A stretch of DNA of 64,000 bases from Rhynchospora pubera (GCA_028095005.1 CM051459.1:113247431-113311430); one strand, 5' to 3'; numbered from the stretch's first letter, positions 24,403 to 36,824 are shown. Made by a program: numbers and translations. The notes: generated from the letters alone by a model not told the origin.

Positions 24403-26156
24403 TGTATTAGAGATATGTCATAGAAGCCAATCAGTTAGTAGCTATTATATTAGTTTATGTTATTGATGATACTTGATCATTTGTTCCTAAATATTATTAT
24501 TGACAGATCATTCAGGTTGAGGATCTTAAATTGTAGATCTCTGTGGATCATTCGTAAGAATGACAATAATATCTCTAAAGAGTCCATAGTCTTGATAATT
24601 AACAAGGAACATTAATTATCAGATAAGACTAGTATGCAAGTTAAGTGATGATTAAGTTCTGCAAATCATGGGTAAAGAGTTACCGACTTAATTGCATATG
24701 TGTATGTTAGTGGAACATAGCACATGACATGACCCAATAAAATAAATATATGGATTGCGTTATGTGTCATTATTTATTTCATACGTGTTTGATTCTGAGT
24801 TTGAGATGATTCAGTTTTTCCACATGAGGATATGTTCTATAAATATCGTCTAACGTTGATTCCTGATAAGGGCTGCTATACGGATTTTATTTATGTTCTC
24901 TTGAATTGTGCGGGGAGAAACTGTTCATCAAGACAACCGTATGTCCCTCATTAGTTTACCTAGTGAGTGATGATATCTATTGGGCCCCTTGATGGAGTTG
25001 GATCGTATGCGCGCAACTAGACAATCAACTCTAGATCAAGAAACGTATAATCTGCAAGAATGACACATTCTTATCTTGAATTATACAAGGATATCATGTG
25101 ACATAGGAATCAAAACAATAAGATATTTTTTCTTATGCAGGATTGAAGTACTGTATTAGTACAGTATTTATTTATGCGAATTGAGAATCATAATGTGTTG
25201 CTAGATACCTCTTATGATTAATGAAAATAAATGGTGATTTATTTTCATGGCCAACGTAGCATAAATCCTCAAAGGGTCACACAAATAGGACTTTAACCAA
25301 ACGTGTATTATTTATTTATTCGTAGCAGCGAGTAATACGAAAATATGATAAGTTGATTAATTAATTATATATCGTTACGAATCGTTATAATTAATTAACT
25401 CAAGAGTATCATATAGAAATAATATAATGCATATGCTAATTTCAAATTAATTATTAATATGTTAATAATTAAATTCGTTGAACGCAATTTTATTTTATTG
25501 AGCTAATCGGTCTTTTGTTTAATCAGTTAATTAAAAGTCCAATTTGAGATGGATTAATAGAGTAAATTAATAGGCCATTATATCATGTGGATTAGCCCAC
25601 ATAAATTCTGAAAAATTTGGATTTTGAGGGGTATTTTTTGTCCAGACAAAAATTGGAAGAGAGAAAAGGCTACATATATAGCAGTATTGTTTATGGAAAG
25701 AGGGCTTGACCTAATTTTCTCTCTCCTCTCTCTCTCCATGGCCGGCGGCTCTCACAAGAACAGAATTTGTTCTTCTCTTGTGTGCACGCCTCCATCTCTC
25801 TCCCTAGCTCATGCGTTGAGCGTTCCTTCTTCCAGTTAAACTGTTAAACGTGCGAAGAAACGAAAAAGGGAATTAGCTATCGTCTCGGACAAGCTAGCAC
25901 TTGTCTTGAGACTTTGGTTAGTCTTCTAGGTGGACTCGAGGCAACCGAAGGCAGTCGCGAGGGTGACGAGCACGCCACCGACTCCAAGAGATTGGATTCG
26001 AGCCTTCCGAATACGATTTCGGAAGAGGTAACCTCCTACAGCTTCTCCTTTTAACGTGTTAACTACTTGAATAACTAGATCCGTTAATCGTGCGTATTAA
26101 TTCTTTGTTAAATGTTAATAAAAATTAAAATTGCACGTGGACTTGAGTTCCTAACA
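24403..26156 (+). repeat. Possible solo LTR or LTR-like segment between two MITE copies
   Basis: The segment starts TGTATTAGAG and ends CCTAACA, holds a TATA-like TATATAG (25673-25679), and has no pol-like coding. This resembles a large Copia LTR. However, the terminal bases are an imperfect TG..CA pair and the flanks (GCTTT and TTCTC) are not a target duplication, so this is weak. A 71-codon frame at 25624-25839 looks like leader sequence. Confidence 0.3.
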
Positions 26157-26180
26157 TTCTCCCAATCCCGCTCCGACTTC

Positions 26181-26372
26181 GCATCCTCTGGATGGCCATC
26201 CAGTGGATGGTTTCGATCTCTACCGTCTGATTTAATCTCAATGACTATAGATTTTCCGTGCATGATACTAAGATTGATAGGCTCGAAAAAATCTAACCGT
26301 TTAGATTAAATCAAACGGCTCGGATTGAAAGACGTCCACTGGATGGTTGTATTCAACCATCCAGAGGATACG
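26181..26372. mobile_element. MITE copy 2, GGATGG-ended family
   Basis: Same family and orientation as 24173-24348. The left end is more complete (GCATCCTCTGGATGG), inverted to the right end CCATCCAGAGGATAC. The two copies differ at scattered bases. Confidence 0.7.
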
Positions 26373-28281
26373 GTCCCATCCCGCTCCACCTCCTCTCTCC
26401 TTAATCTCTCCTCCGACACATCGTTGTCGCCACTTCCTCCGCCAATTGCCCGCCTCGCCTCCAGCCCCTCCTCCGTCTCACATCGCTTTGATTTTCCCCT
26501 CTTTTTAGCCTAGACATCGCCAACTGCCTCTTCCTCTTTCATCAATCGCGCCGCACCCACCTTCTCCCGGTTCTCCGCCTCTTCTTCATCCTTCCTGGTG
26601 TTTATTCTCTTTCCAGAGCAACCAATGAAGAAGGATCACCGTCCGATTCTATGTCTCCTCTCTCCTCTCTTTAATTTTTTATTCTGCTTCTTCGTCTTTG
26701 TTCAATTTCCTAACCCTAGATACGAGAATTGATTTGGACACCACTTAAAAGTGAAAACATCATAGAAGAAAAAAAAAAGAGAAAACAACAGAGTTGAAGA
26801 ATTCTGATTTCTCAAATATATTTTCAGGGGGTATGAATTGTTAACTTTGCAAAAGCATACAAATTGTTAAGGTGCTTTAAAAAAAGCACAAAGAGCACTG
26901 GGAAAAAATTGGTTGAAAAATCAAATTTTAGTTAGCTCCATTTATCTCAAGCATATTGTCATCAATTTCCTATTTTGTTAGAACTTCTCTCTAACACTAG
27001 TCTCAAGCAAAAAGAAATAATATGTAATTTTAAAGTTCATGTAATAGGAACTTGTTGTTTCCTAAATGTTGGATATGAGAGATAAAAGATCAGAATGTAT
27101 GAGAGACAAGACATATATTAAGCTCTATTTTTTGTTTACTGATGAATTTAAGAATTGTGGTTCTGAACCAGTAAAATCTTGAGATGTCGTAATTAGAGTT
27201 CAATTGGTGAGATATGTATTTACTGTCAATGGTACTGTTTGCTGATGAATTTAAGAATTATTCCACACCCATCTAAACTTTGTATTTGATATCATATATT
27301 AATCAGCTTCTTTCAGGAGTACTGTGGTAAAATCACATTGTGATACTTAATTTGAAGTGATTGGGTTGGTGGAATTTGTATATTTCATAGGTCCGTGAAT
27401 AGTTTGATTAGTTGTCACGATGCCAGTAAGTAAATAGTGGCTAATGACTAATCAACATTTTGGTTTCATGGATCCAAATAATTTACATGACGCCTCTATA
27501 TCATACTTTATTTAATTAGATAAATGAAATTAGCTTTGTCTATTACTCAAGTCGTTGTCTTAGGTAAACGAAATTATATATCAGATGTCTGTGGTTGACT
27601 GGACTGATCCATTGTTTGCTCGAACAGGAGTGTTTAAAATATATGGTCATGCAGAGTCGAGCGTTCAATTGACATAGAGGGTATATTGGTCATTGAAAAA
27701 ATTTTGTGGTGTTGTATCACTTTTAAGGGGGGTCCAAATCAATTCCCCCTAGATACTGCTCAAGCCATTTCTATTTTTATTCGTAACAATTTTTTTTTGT
27801 AAAATTCAATTAATTTTTGTACCTTTAATAACAAATTTAAATGTTCCTTTATTCTGCAGACTCCAACCCTTCCTCTTCGTCTCTCCTTTTTGCAACTGGC
27901 TCCAGCTCTCTCTCTCCAAATCCAATCCAATTCTGCCATTCAATACATGAGTCTCCCTCTCCCCCCAATTTACCCTATAAAAAGTCGATTTTGTTCCAAC
28001 TCGGGTGTATCGGATCAGAATTGGACGATTTCCCAAACCATGGTTAAGTGACCAATTCATTTGTAGGATTTTCAGAGGTCACTTTGCTTTAACTTTGATT
28101 GCCCTTAAATTACTTGTCATCTACCTTTTCATTTTTTGAGTAATTTGATTTTGTCTCCCATGTTGAAGTTTGTGCACCCAATTAAGCTACCAATGGTTGA
28201 TATAGTTTGTTTGTAATTTTTTAGTTACTGTTATCTAATGGAGGATTTGTGCTTATGCTCTTGACATATGGGGAAAATTTC
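26373..28281. other. Intergenic DNA, partly leader-like
   Basis: A pyrimidine-rich stretch (26380-26720) and the 27860-28050 segment resemble untranslated leaders, possibly of the zinc-finger exon at 28282. No supported coding exon is seen. Confidence 0.35.
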
Positions 28282-28402
28282 ATGGCGGGACTTGGGAGCC
28301 GAATAGTTTGCAATGGTTGTAAGAGCCTTTTGATATATGCAAGGGGAGTCACTAGCTTGTGTTGTGCAATATGCAATACCATTACTCCTGTGCCACATCA
28401 TG
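28282..28402 (+). pseudogene. Single LSD1-type zinc-finger exon (LOL-like)
   Basis: From ATG 28282 the exon reads MAGLGSRIVCNGCKSLLIYA and continues RGVTSLCCAICNTITPVPHH up to a donor CATG|GTAATT at 28403. The four cysteines follow the zf-LSD1 pattern (CxxC, then LLxYxxG, then CxxC), and the CNTITPVP tail is typical of LSD1 and LOL proteins, plant regulators of cell death. Family members carry one to three such fingers. I found no further finger or C-terminal exon before the tandem array at 29.2 kb, so this is probably an orphan exon. A short LOL gene with an unrecognised last exon is possible. Confidence 0.6.
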
Positions 28403-29236
28403 GTAATTTTGTTTCTATATTGGAATTGACCTTAAAACATCTTTGGCCTATGGTTGCAATTTAGACAGTAGTTGCCCTTTTGGTAGTACTTGCTAAGCTC
28501 CAATTTTTGGATTAATCAGCTCTTTTCATTTGATTCTTTATCTCTTCTCAATTTGATTTATCCCTCCTCTCCCTCGGACATTAAACCTTTACTCTTTATT
28601 GACCTAATTCCTTTGACTTCTACTGTTCAGGCCGGTTCCAATTTTTCAAGCCACAATGGACATTTGATTTTGAAACGTCAAAACTATTTACTCTTTCTTT
28701 TCTTAGGACCACACATTAAACCATAATAACAAATTTGAAGTGAGATAAAACTAATAATCGTTGGATACTATTGCAGATAAACCAAGATTTGTTAAGAGGT
28801 CATTTGTAAGTTTGGGTTGTCAGTGAGTCAACTTGTATATAGGTCCAGTCAATATTGTTTTACATCATCATTTCACAACAAATTATAACTGAACCAGATC
28901 TGACCCAACCTGGGCAGTAACCTTTGTGGTTCACTGGTCAATCTGACCTGTTCCATACCGAATATTATCAATAGAAAATTAAAAATTAGACCATTAAGTA
29001 AGCCACTGAAATACATTATTTGCTTAGTGAAAAAAAAATTCTTATCTTCGAAAATATAATTATTAAAAAGAAACATGTTAATTTTAGCGTATAGTATAAA
29101 TATTAAAGAGAGTTTAATAATTCAAATTTACTCATAAGTTGTCATGCTTACAAACTTTTTTTTAACTAATTGTCATCAATCTAGCTTACAAACTTTTTTT
29201 AACTAATTGATCAATCTAAATTGCAATGGTGTTAAA
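28403..29236. other. Intergenic DNA before the tandem array
   Basis: No supported exon. A short direct duplication containing CTTACAAACTTTTTTT and AACTAATTG occurs at about 29147-29215. The 9-mer GGTGTTAAA at 29228-29236 flanks the array. Confidence 0.4.
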
Positions 29237-29367
29237 CCAGTTAAGTTATCACAGAGATGGGTATCAGGGCACAATGTAGTGACATTGATGAATTTATGTT
29301 TTTATATGGCGATCTTTTAAAAATTCCTGAAATTTTGTGTTCAATTTGTGATTTTCTATGCAGGATT

Positions 29368-30037
29368 AGTGTTCTCCAATCGTGCGTGTCGTGTCGTGTC
29401 GTGTCGTGTCGTGTCAAACACGATCGTGTTAGAGTCTCGTGTCGTGTCGTGTTGACACGAACTACTTTTTTAATCGTGTCGTGTTGTGTCGTGCTTAGTA
29501 GTGAGAAGAGGCAACACGACACGCATTCTGATACGACACGACTGACACGATCGTGTCGCGTCGTGTTGACATGTCGTGCTAGTCGTGTCATATTATTTTG
29601 TTATTTTATTAAATTAAAAATTATTAAAAAAATTAAAAGTAAGAGAAAAATTACTAAACATAATAATTTATTATTTGATTAAGTTTAATCTTTTTATTAA
29701 TATTTTTATAAAAAATAATAATTAGATTAGGACACTATTATGATTTAAATGATGGTAAATAATATGATAAAGTATTATAAATTGAAATTAAATTATTAAT
29801 TTTGCTTAAATAATCAACATTAATAATTAAATTTGTGTTGAGGTGTCGTGTTGCGTGTCGAATCGTGTCGTGTTGAATCGTGTCAAACTTTGTAATGTCC
29901 CAACACGACACTATTATGACACGACACGATAACACGATCGTGTCGTGTCAATTTTGTATTTATGTCGTGTCGTGTCGTATCAACACGCACATCGTGTCGT
30001 GCTAACACGATCGTGTCGTGTCATTTTGGAGAACACT
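29368..30037. mobile_element. Foldback element with CGTGT arrays, copy 1
   Basis: Termini AGTGTTCTCCAA and TTGGAGAACACT, with subterminal arrays of GTGTC/GACAC motifs that pair across an AT-rich centre. Flanks ATGCAGGATT (29358-29367) and ATGTAGGATT (30038-30047) form a 10-bp target duplication with one mismatch, as expected of Mutator-type elements. No transposase is present. Confidence 0.75.
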
Positions 30038-30427
30038 ATGTAGGATTCGACCAACCGCTCTCATTGAGCAGTTCAAGGCTTCTGGAACAAGCAAAGGTTC
30101 TTTCGAGTTTGGTTTGTGGCCTATAAAAGCCCTCACATTAAGCAATCATTAAATAATGATTCAAAGAACCTAAAAAAAACATTCAAGATTAATTTACATT
30201 CTTTATTGACTTATTCTTTGTTTCATTATCATCAGCTTTATATTTGTATCAGATATGTATTATAAATGTCATGGTACATGTTAGGTTGTCAACTGGTACA
30301 TAATTTATACTACACGTGGCATGCCAAAGTATTTTGCTTCATAAGATAACCTGCCTATCATAAAGCCATGTATTTGTGCTCTCATTTTTGTGCCTTATTC
30401 ATCTCTGTATGTATTTCTAGGTCGATA

Positions 30428-31165
30428 GGTAAGCATGCCACATCATTATTCATCAAGAACAAAGGCAACAAATCTTTTTTTTTTCCTTATTTATTAGTTT
30501 CAAATAATCAGCTATTTCATGATAATATATAAGAACTTTGGAAATTATGGAAATAAGTATTTCAGACATGCTACCGACAAGAATACATGCTAACTTGAAG
30601 GATCTTGCAACCTAATAATTCTGAAATTACATTTAGAACATTGGCTTCAGGGCAGTGAAATACAAGAACACTATGCAACTTTGTTAGTTTCTTTATATAA
30701 AGAAAAATTCATACTTCATTTTAGGTTTTTATATATGAAATTACCCTTTTTTTTGGCATATTTTCTGCAATGAATTGGCATACAAGTTCTGAAAAAAAGG
30801 ATGCAGAATCAGTTTTTTTTTTTACTTTTTTCACAAAATGTAATTTGTTGCATTTTAAAAAATTCTCAACAACATCTGTTTTGGCATTATTTTTCTTAAC
30901 AATATTTGAAAACAAAGGCCTTTATATCATTTCTGAATCGTAAAAATTTCGAAAATGTAAGAGGTTTTCTAAATTTTACTTATGACTAAATAAATAAATA
31001 TATATATAATGAAAGTGATCTCTGCATCAAAGTTGAGTGATCTGATGTCGATTTTTGAGAAGACAAGGGCCTGCGTGAAAAGTTAGCTCTCTCTCTCTCT
31101 CTCTCTCACATAAAAATAGATTTGTTACCTTTGTTCTTGATGAATAATGGTGTGGCATGCTTACC
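30428..31165. mobile_element. Second inverted-repeat element, copy 1
   Basis: Begins GGTAAGCATGCCACATCATT and ends with its inverse (...GGCATGCTTACC). Arms are about 50 bp and include the stretch that reads TCATCAAGAACAAAGG. The interior is AT-rich with a (CT)n run. Its right end coincides with the end of the tandem unit. Confidence 0.6.
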
Positions 31166-31294
31166 AGTTAAGTTATCACAGAGATGGGTATCAGGGCACA
31201 ATGTAGTGACATTGATGAATTTATGTTTTTATATGGCGATCTTTTAAAAATTCCTGAAATTTTGAGTTCAATTTGTGATTTTCTATGTAGGATT

Positions 31295-31943
31295 AGTGTT
31301 CTCCAATCGTGCGTGTCGTGTCAAACACGATCGTGTTAGAGTCTCGTGTCGTGTCGTGTTGACACGAACTACTTTTTTAATCGTGTCGTGTCGTGTCGTG
31401 CTTAGTAGTGAGAAGAGGCAACACGACACGCATTCTGACACGACACGACTAACACGATTGTGTCGTGTCGTGTTGACATGTCGTGCTAGTCGTGTCATAT
31501 TATTTTGTTATTTTATTAAATTAAAAATTATTAAAAAATTAAAAGTAAGAGAAAAATTACTAAACATAATAATTTATTATTTGATTAAGTTTAATCTTTT
31601 TATTAATATTTTTATAAAAAATAATAATTAGATTAGGACACTATTATGATTTAAATGATGGTAAATAATATGATAAAGTATTATAAATTGAAATTAAATC
31701 ATTAATTTTGCTTAAATAATCAACATTAATAATTAAATTTGTGTTGAGGTGTCGTGTTGCGTGTCGAATCGTGTCGTGTTGAATCGTGTCAAACTTTGTA
31801 ATGTCCCAACACGACACTATTATGACACGACACGATAACACGATCGTGTCGTGTCAATTTTGTATTTATGTCGTGTCGTGTCGTATCAACACGCACATCG
31901 TGTCGTGCTAACACGATCGTGTCGTGTCATTTTGGAGAACACT
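31295..31943. mobile_element. Foldback element with CGTGT arrays, copy 2
   Basis: Same element as 29368-30037 in the second tandem unit, with a shorter left GTGTC array. The flanking duplication ATGTAGGATT is perfect here. Confidence 0.75.
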
Positions 31944-32334
31944 ATGTAGGATTCGACCAACCGCTCTCATTGAGCAGTTCAAGGATTCTGGAACAAGCAA
32001 AGGTTCTTTCGAGTTTGGTTTGTGGCCTATAAAAGCCCTCACATTAAGCAATCATTAAATAATGATTCAAAGAACCTAAAAAAAAACATTCAAGATTAAT
32101 TTACATTCTTTATTGACTTATTCTTTGTTTCATTATCATCAGCTTTATATTTGTATCAGATATGTATTATAAATGTCATGGTACATGTTAGGTTGTCAAC
32201 TGGTACACAATTTATACTACACGTGGCATGCCAAAGTATTTTGCTTCATAAGATAACCTGCCTATCATAAAGCCATGTATTTGTGCTCTCATTTTTGTGC
32301 CTTATTCATCTCTGTATGTATTTCTAGGTCGATA

Positions 32335-33068
32335 GGTAAGCATGCCACATCATTATTCGTCAAGAACGAAGGTAACAAATCTTTTTTTTCCTTATTTATT
32401 TATTTCGAATAATCAGCTATTTCATGATAATATATAAGAACTTTGGAAATTATGGAAATAAGTATTTCAGACATGCTACCGACAAGAATACATGCTAACT
32501 TGAAGGATCTTGCAACCTAATAATTCTGAAATTACATTTAGAACATTGGCTTCAGGGCAGTGAAATACAAGAACACTATGCAACTTTGTTAGTTTCTTTA
32601 AATAAAGAAAAATTCATACTTCATTTTAGGTTTTTATATATGAAATTACCCTTTTTTTTGCATATTTTCTGCAATGAATTGGCATACAAGTTCTGAAAAA
32701 AAGGGTGCAGAATCAGTTTTTTTTTTTTTACTTTTTTCACAAAATGTAATTTTTTGCATTTTAAAAAATTCTCAACAACATCTGTTTTGGCATTATTTTT
32801 CTTAACAATTTTTGAAAACAAAGGCCTTTATATCATTTCTGAATCGTAAAAATTTCGAAAATGTAAGAGGTTTTCTAAATTTTACTTATGACTAAATAAA
32901 TAAATATATATATATAATGAAAGTGACCTCTACATCAAAGTTGAGTGATCTGATGTCGATTTTTGAGAAGACAAGGGCCTACGTGAAAAGTTAGCTCTCT
33001 CTCTCTCTCACATAAAAAAAAGATTTGTTACCTTTGTTCTTGATGAATAATGATGTGGCATGCTTACC
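32335..33068. mobile_element. Second inverted-repeat element, copy 2
   Basis: Same as 30428-31165, in the second tandem unit. Confidence 0.6.
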
Positions 33069-33197
33069 AGTTAAGTTATCACAGAGATGGGTATCAGGGC
33101 ACAATGTAGTGACATTGATGAATTTATGTTTTTATATGGCGATCTTTTAAAAATTCCTGAAATTTTGTGTTCAATTTGTGATTTTCTATGTAGGATT

Positions 33198-33855
33198 AGT
33201 GTTCTCCAATCGTGCGTGTCGTGTCGTGTCGTGTCAAACACGATCGTGTTAGAGTCTCGTGTCGTGTCGTGTTGACACGAACTACTTTTTTAATCGTGTC
33301 GTGTCGTGTCGTGCTTAGTAGTGAGAAGAGGCAACACGACACGCATTCTGACACGACACGACTGACACGATCGTGTCGTGTCATGTTGACATATCGTGCT
33401 AGTCGTGTCATATTATTTTGTTATTTTATTAAATTAAAAATTATTAAAAATTAAAAGTAAGAGAAAAATTACTAAACATAATAATTTATTATTTGATTAA
33501 GTTTAATCTTTTTATTAATATTTTTATAAAAAATAATAATTAGATTAGGACACTATTATGATTTAAATGATGTTAAATAATATGATAAAGTATTATAAAT
33601 TGAAATTAAATTATTAATTTTGCTTAAATAATCAACATTAATAATTAAATTTGTGTTGAGGTGTCGTGTTGCGTGTCGAATCGTGTCGTGTTGAATCGTG
33701 TCAAACTTTGTAATGTCCCAACACGACACTATTATGACACGACACGATAACACGATCGTGTCGTGTCAATTTTGTATTTATGTCGTGTCGTGTCGTATCA
33801 ACACACACATCGTGTCGTGCTAACACGATCGTGTCGTGTCATTTTGGAGAACACT
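33198..33855. mobile_element. Foldback element with CGTGT arrays, copy 3
   Basis: Same element in the third tandem unit, with a perfect ATGTAGGATT duplication on both sides. Confidence 0.75.
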
Positions 33856-34245
33856 ATGTAGGATTCGACCAACCGCTCTCATTGAGCAGTTCAAGGATTC
33901 TGGAACAAGCAAAGGTTCTTTCGAGTTTGGTTTGTGGCCTATAAAAGCCCTCACATTAAGCAATCATTAAATAATGATTCAAAGAACCTAAAAAAAACAT
34001 TCAAGATTAATTTACATTCTTTATTGACTTATTCTTTGTTTCATTATCATCAGCTTTATATTTGTATCAGATATGTATTATAAATGTCATGGTACATGTT
34101 AGGTTGTCAACTGGTACACAATTTATACTACACGTGGCATGCCAAAGTATTTTTCTTCATAAGATAACATGCCTATCATAAAGCCATGTATTTGTGCTCT
34201 CATTTTTGTGCCTTATTCATCTCTGTATGTATTTCTAGGTCGATA

Positions 34246-34975
34246 GGTAAGCATGACACATCATTATTCATCAAGAACAAAGGTAACAAATCTTTTTTTT
34301 CCCCTTATTTATTAGTTTCAAATAATCAGCTATTTCATGATAATATATAAGAACTTTGGAAATTATGGAAATAAGTATTTCAGACATGCTACCGACAAGA
34401 ATACATGCTAACTTAAAGGATCTTGCAACCTAATAATTCTGAAATTACATTTAGAACATTGGCTTCAGGGCAGTGAAATACAAGAACACTATTCAACTTT
34501 GTTAGTTTCTTTAAATAAAGAAAAATTCATACTTCATTTTAGGTTTTTATACATGAAATTACCCTTTTTTTTCATATTTTCTGCAATGAGTTGGCATACA
34601 AGTTCTGAAAAAAAGGGTGCTGAATCAGTTTTTTTTTTTACTTTTTTCACAAAATGTAATTTGTTGCATTTTAAAAAATTCTCAACAACATCTGTTTTGG
34701 CATTATTTTTCTTAACAATATTTGAAAACAAAGGCCTTTATATCATTTCTGAATCGTAAAAATTTCGAAAATGTAAGAGGTTTTCTAAATTTTACTTATG
34801 ACTAAATAAATAAATATATATATAATGAAAGTGACCTCTGCATCAAAGTTGAGTGATCGGATGTCGATTTTTGAGAAGACAAGGGCCTACGTGAAAAGTT
34901 AGCTCTCTCTCTCTCTCACATAAAAAAAGATTTGTTACCTTTGTTCTTGATGAATAATGATGTGGCATGCTTACC
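34246..34975. mobile_element. Second inverted-repeat element, copy 3
   Basis: Same as 30428-31165, in the third unit. Its right end is also the right end of the whole array, directly followed by GGTGTTAAA. Confidence 0.6.
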
Positions 34976-34999
34976 GGTGTTAAAAGATTAATTTTTAAG

Positions 35000-35090
35000 A
35001 CCGATTTTTTATAAAAACCGGTTCTAAAAGAAACTGAATTTTTCTTTTTTTTGTTATCTTTTTAAAACCGATTTTTTATAAAAAATCGGT
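35000..35090. repeat. Pair of long palindromes
   Basis: A perfect 24-nt palindrome at 35067-35090 (ACCGATTTTTTA followed by its complement) and a near-perfect copy at 35000-35022 are separated by a T-rich spacer. AACCG/CGGTT palindromes of this kind occur in subterminal regions of CACTA transposons, but no CACTA terminus is confirmed here. Confidence 0.5.
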
Positions 35091-35361
35091 CTTAAAAATT
35101 ATCACCATTTTTAAGAAAAACTTTTTTTTCTCTCTCTCTCTCTCTCTCTCTCACTTTTTATAGCCGCCATATGCATTTATTCTGATATCACCATTTTTAA
35201 GATGGAAGGAATACATATAGCAATAACTACTCAAGATGTATGTTGCGTCATGACTCATGAGTTTGTAAGAGAAAGGCATCAATATTGATATAGATAAGAG
35301 AACGTTCAAAGATGAATTAATTCAACTATTTGAAAACCAACCAAAGGAACATGTCATATTT

Positions 35362-35521
35362 GGGTGCGTTTGGATCGTTGGAAGAAAGAAGAAGAAGAAG
35401 AAGGAAGAAGAAGAAAAAAAATTATAAACAATCCAAACTCTTCACAAAGTTACACACTTTCCAATAATTCTTTTCACTTCTTCCCTTCTTCTCTTCTTCC
35501 CACACCTATCCAAACGGAGCC
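35362..35521. mobile_element. Tourist-like MITE
   Basis: Ends GGGTGCGTTTGGAT and ATCCAAACGGAGCC, 160 bp, flanked by TTT (35359-35361 and 35522-35524). The interior is a GAAGAA-rich stretch and its near complement. Confidence 0.75.
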
Positions 35522-35524
35522 TTT

Positions 35525-36824
35525 AACTATATATGGGATCGCTTCTTTATACTGAAGCATCTAACGATAAGTTCATTCTAATGTTGTTATCTTGATGAGC
35601 ATGTGCGTTGGACAACACTGTAATTGTTGTACAACCATACAGAAAGGTATTTTGCTTTGCATTAAGACCCTCGTTTCTTTGAGTACTCCACATTCCAAGA
35701 AATATTTTTTTATTACAAAAGTCTCACTCTAAGATTCTTTTAATTTGTAGATAGTAAATAATAGATTATGCCTATTGGGTGACCTTTTACTTTCTCATGA
35801 AAATCATTCCATTTTTCCTCAATTTTTTTTTCTAGACTGCATGTTGCTCTCACTAATTCATGGAACTTTCCTAAGTCAATTGAATGAAAGATATATATAG
35901 AGAGTTTTGCTATGGTGAGTTGTAACTCATCAAAAGGTCCGCGAGTCGCGCTCAAAATTTCGAAATTTAGTTCAAAATGATCGATCCAAATCGTCTAATG
36001 CGATCCCGCTACTGAAATCTCCATACAGACCAAATTTTATATTTTTTTCGAATTTTTTAAGTATTTTTTTGAAATTTTAGAAAATCATTAATCTAATTAG
36101 TTCTAAATCGTTCAGAAACAATAGTTTTTAAAAATTATAGTGCTCCGATGGTGATTCCAACCGAGAAAAGGAACAACTATCATGTTATACCAATTGAGTT
36201 GATATTTACTATCAAATAACATTCGAACAAAAAAAAAATCATTTTATAGACACATCCTCCATATCATATTTTAAAAAAAGATCTAGGTAGATTTTTACCT
36301 CTTTTAAAAATGTCTTATGACTGAATTTGCATCATTTACGAGAATCGTGTGCTTGCACCGCTAATGCCCCAAAGTGAAGTTGTACAAGTTCTTCTCCTGA
36401 TATCCACGAATCTCATCACCTCCGTTGCATTGTGCAGCATAATCTAATAACTGACACTTGTGGATGCCTACTGCTCACATCAAAATGATCTTGAAATTTT
36501 AAGCTTCAATCAATGGGTCAAATTTGTAAAAAAATAATTAAAGGATTTATTGATGGATAATTTAGTCAAAATTATATTGCAATAGCGAAAATTATGTTGT
36601 AAGTAGTAATTTCTGAGAGAAATCAGATATAACAATCTTTCTTGTAGACAAAAATTATGTTTATGTTTATTATTTGTATTTTCTTTCTTTTTCTTTTAAC
36701 TCTTCTGGTAGACAGAAATTCGTTAAAAGTTTGTATAACAATCTTTTCATCTAAATCAGAGTAGGCAGAGATTTGATGTACGTAGGATTCGTAAGCATAA
36801 CCGTGACAATTCTTATTTTCTTTT
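35525..36824. other. Intergenic DNA without gene signal
   Basis: AT-rich, short frames only. The segment about 35930-36170 (with CCAAATTTTATATTTTTTTC) resembles 58195-58230, suggesting a shared old repeat. Nothing else is supported. Confidence 0.4.

Larger units (their letters stand above)
29237..34975. repeat. Three tandem copies of a ~1.9 kb unit
   Basis: Head-to-tail units at 29237-31163, 31164-33066 and 33067-34975 (1927, 1903 and 1909 bp) are nearly identical, differing by small indels in simple runs and scattered substitutions. Each starts CCAGTTAAGTTATCACAG and ends GGCATGCTTA(CC). The outer flanks share GGTGTTAAA (29228-29236 and 34976-34984), which is absent at the two internal junctions. 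At those junctions the unit end and start overlap by ACC. Each unit holds two foldback elements and no supported protein gene. Frames translating the CGTGT arrays are repeat artefacts. Confidence 0.9.

Noticed and set aside
29241..33753. Long overlapping frames rich in Arg, Val, Ser and Thr on both strands
   Set aside because: They translate the CGTGT/ACACG arrays of the foldback elements, repeat identically in all three units, and carry no domain.
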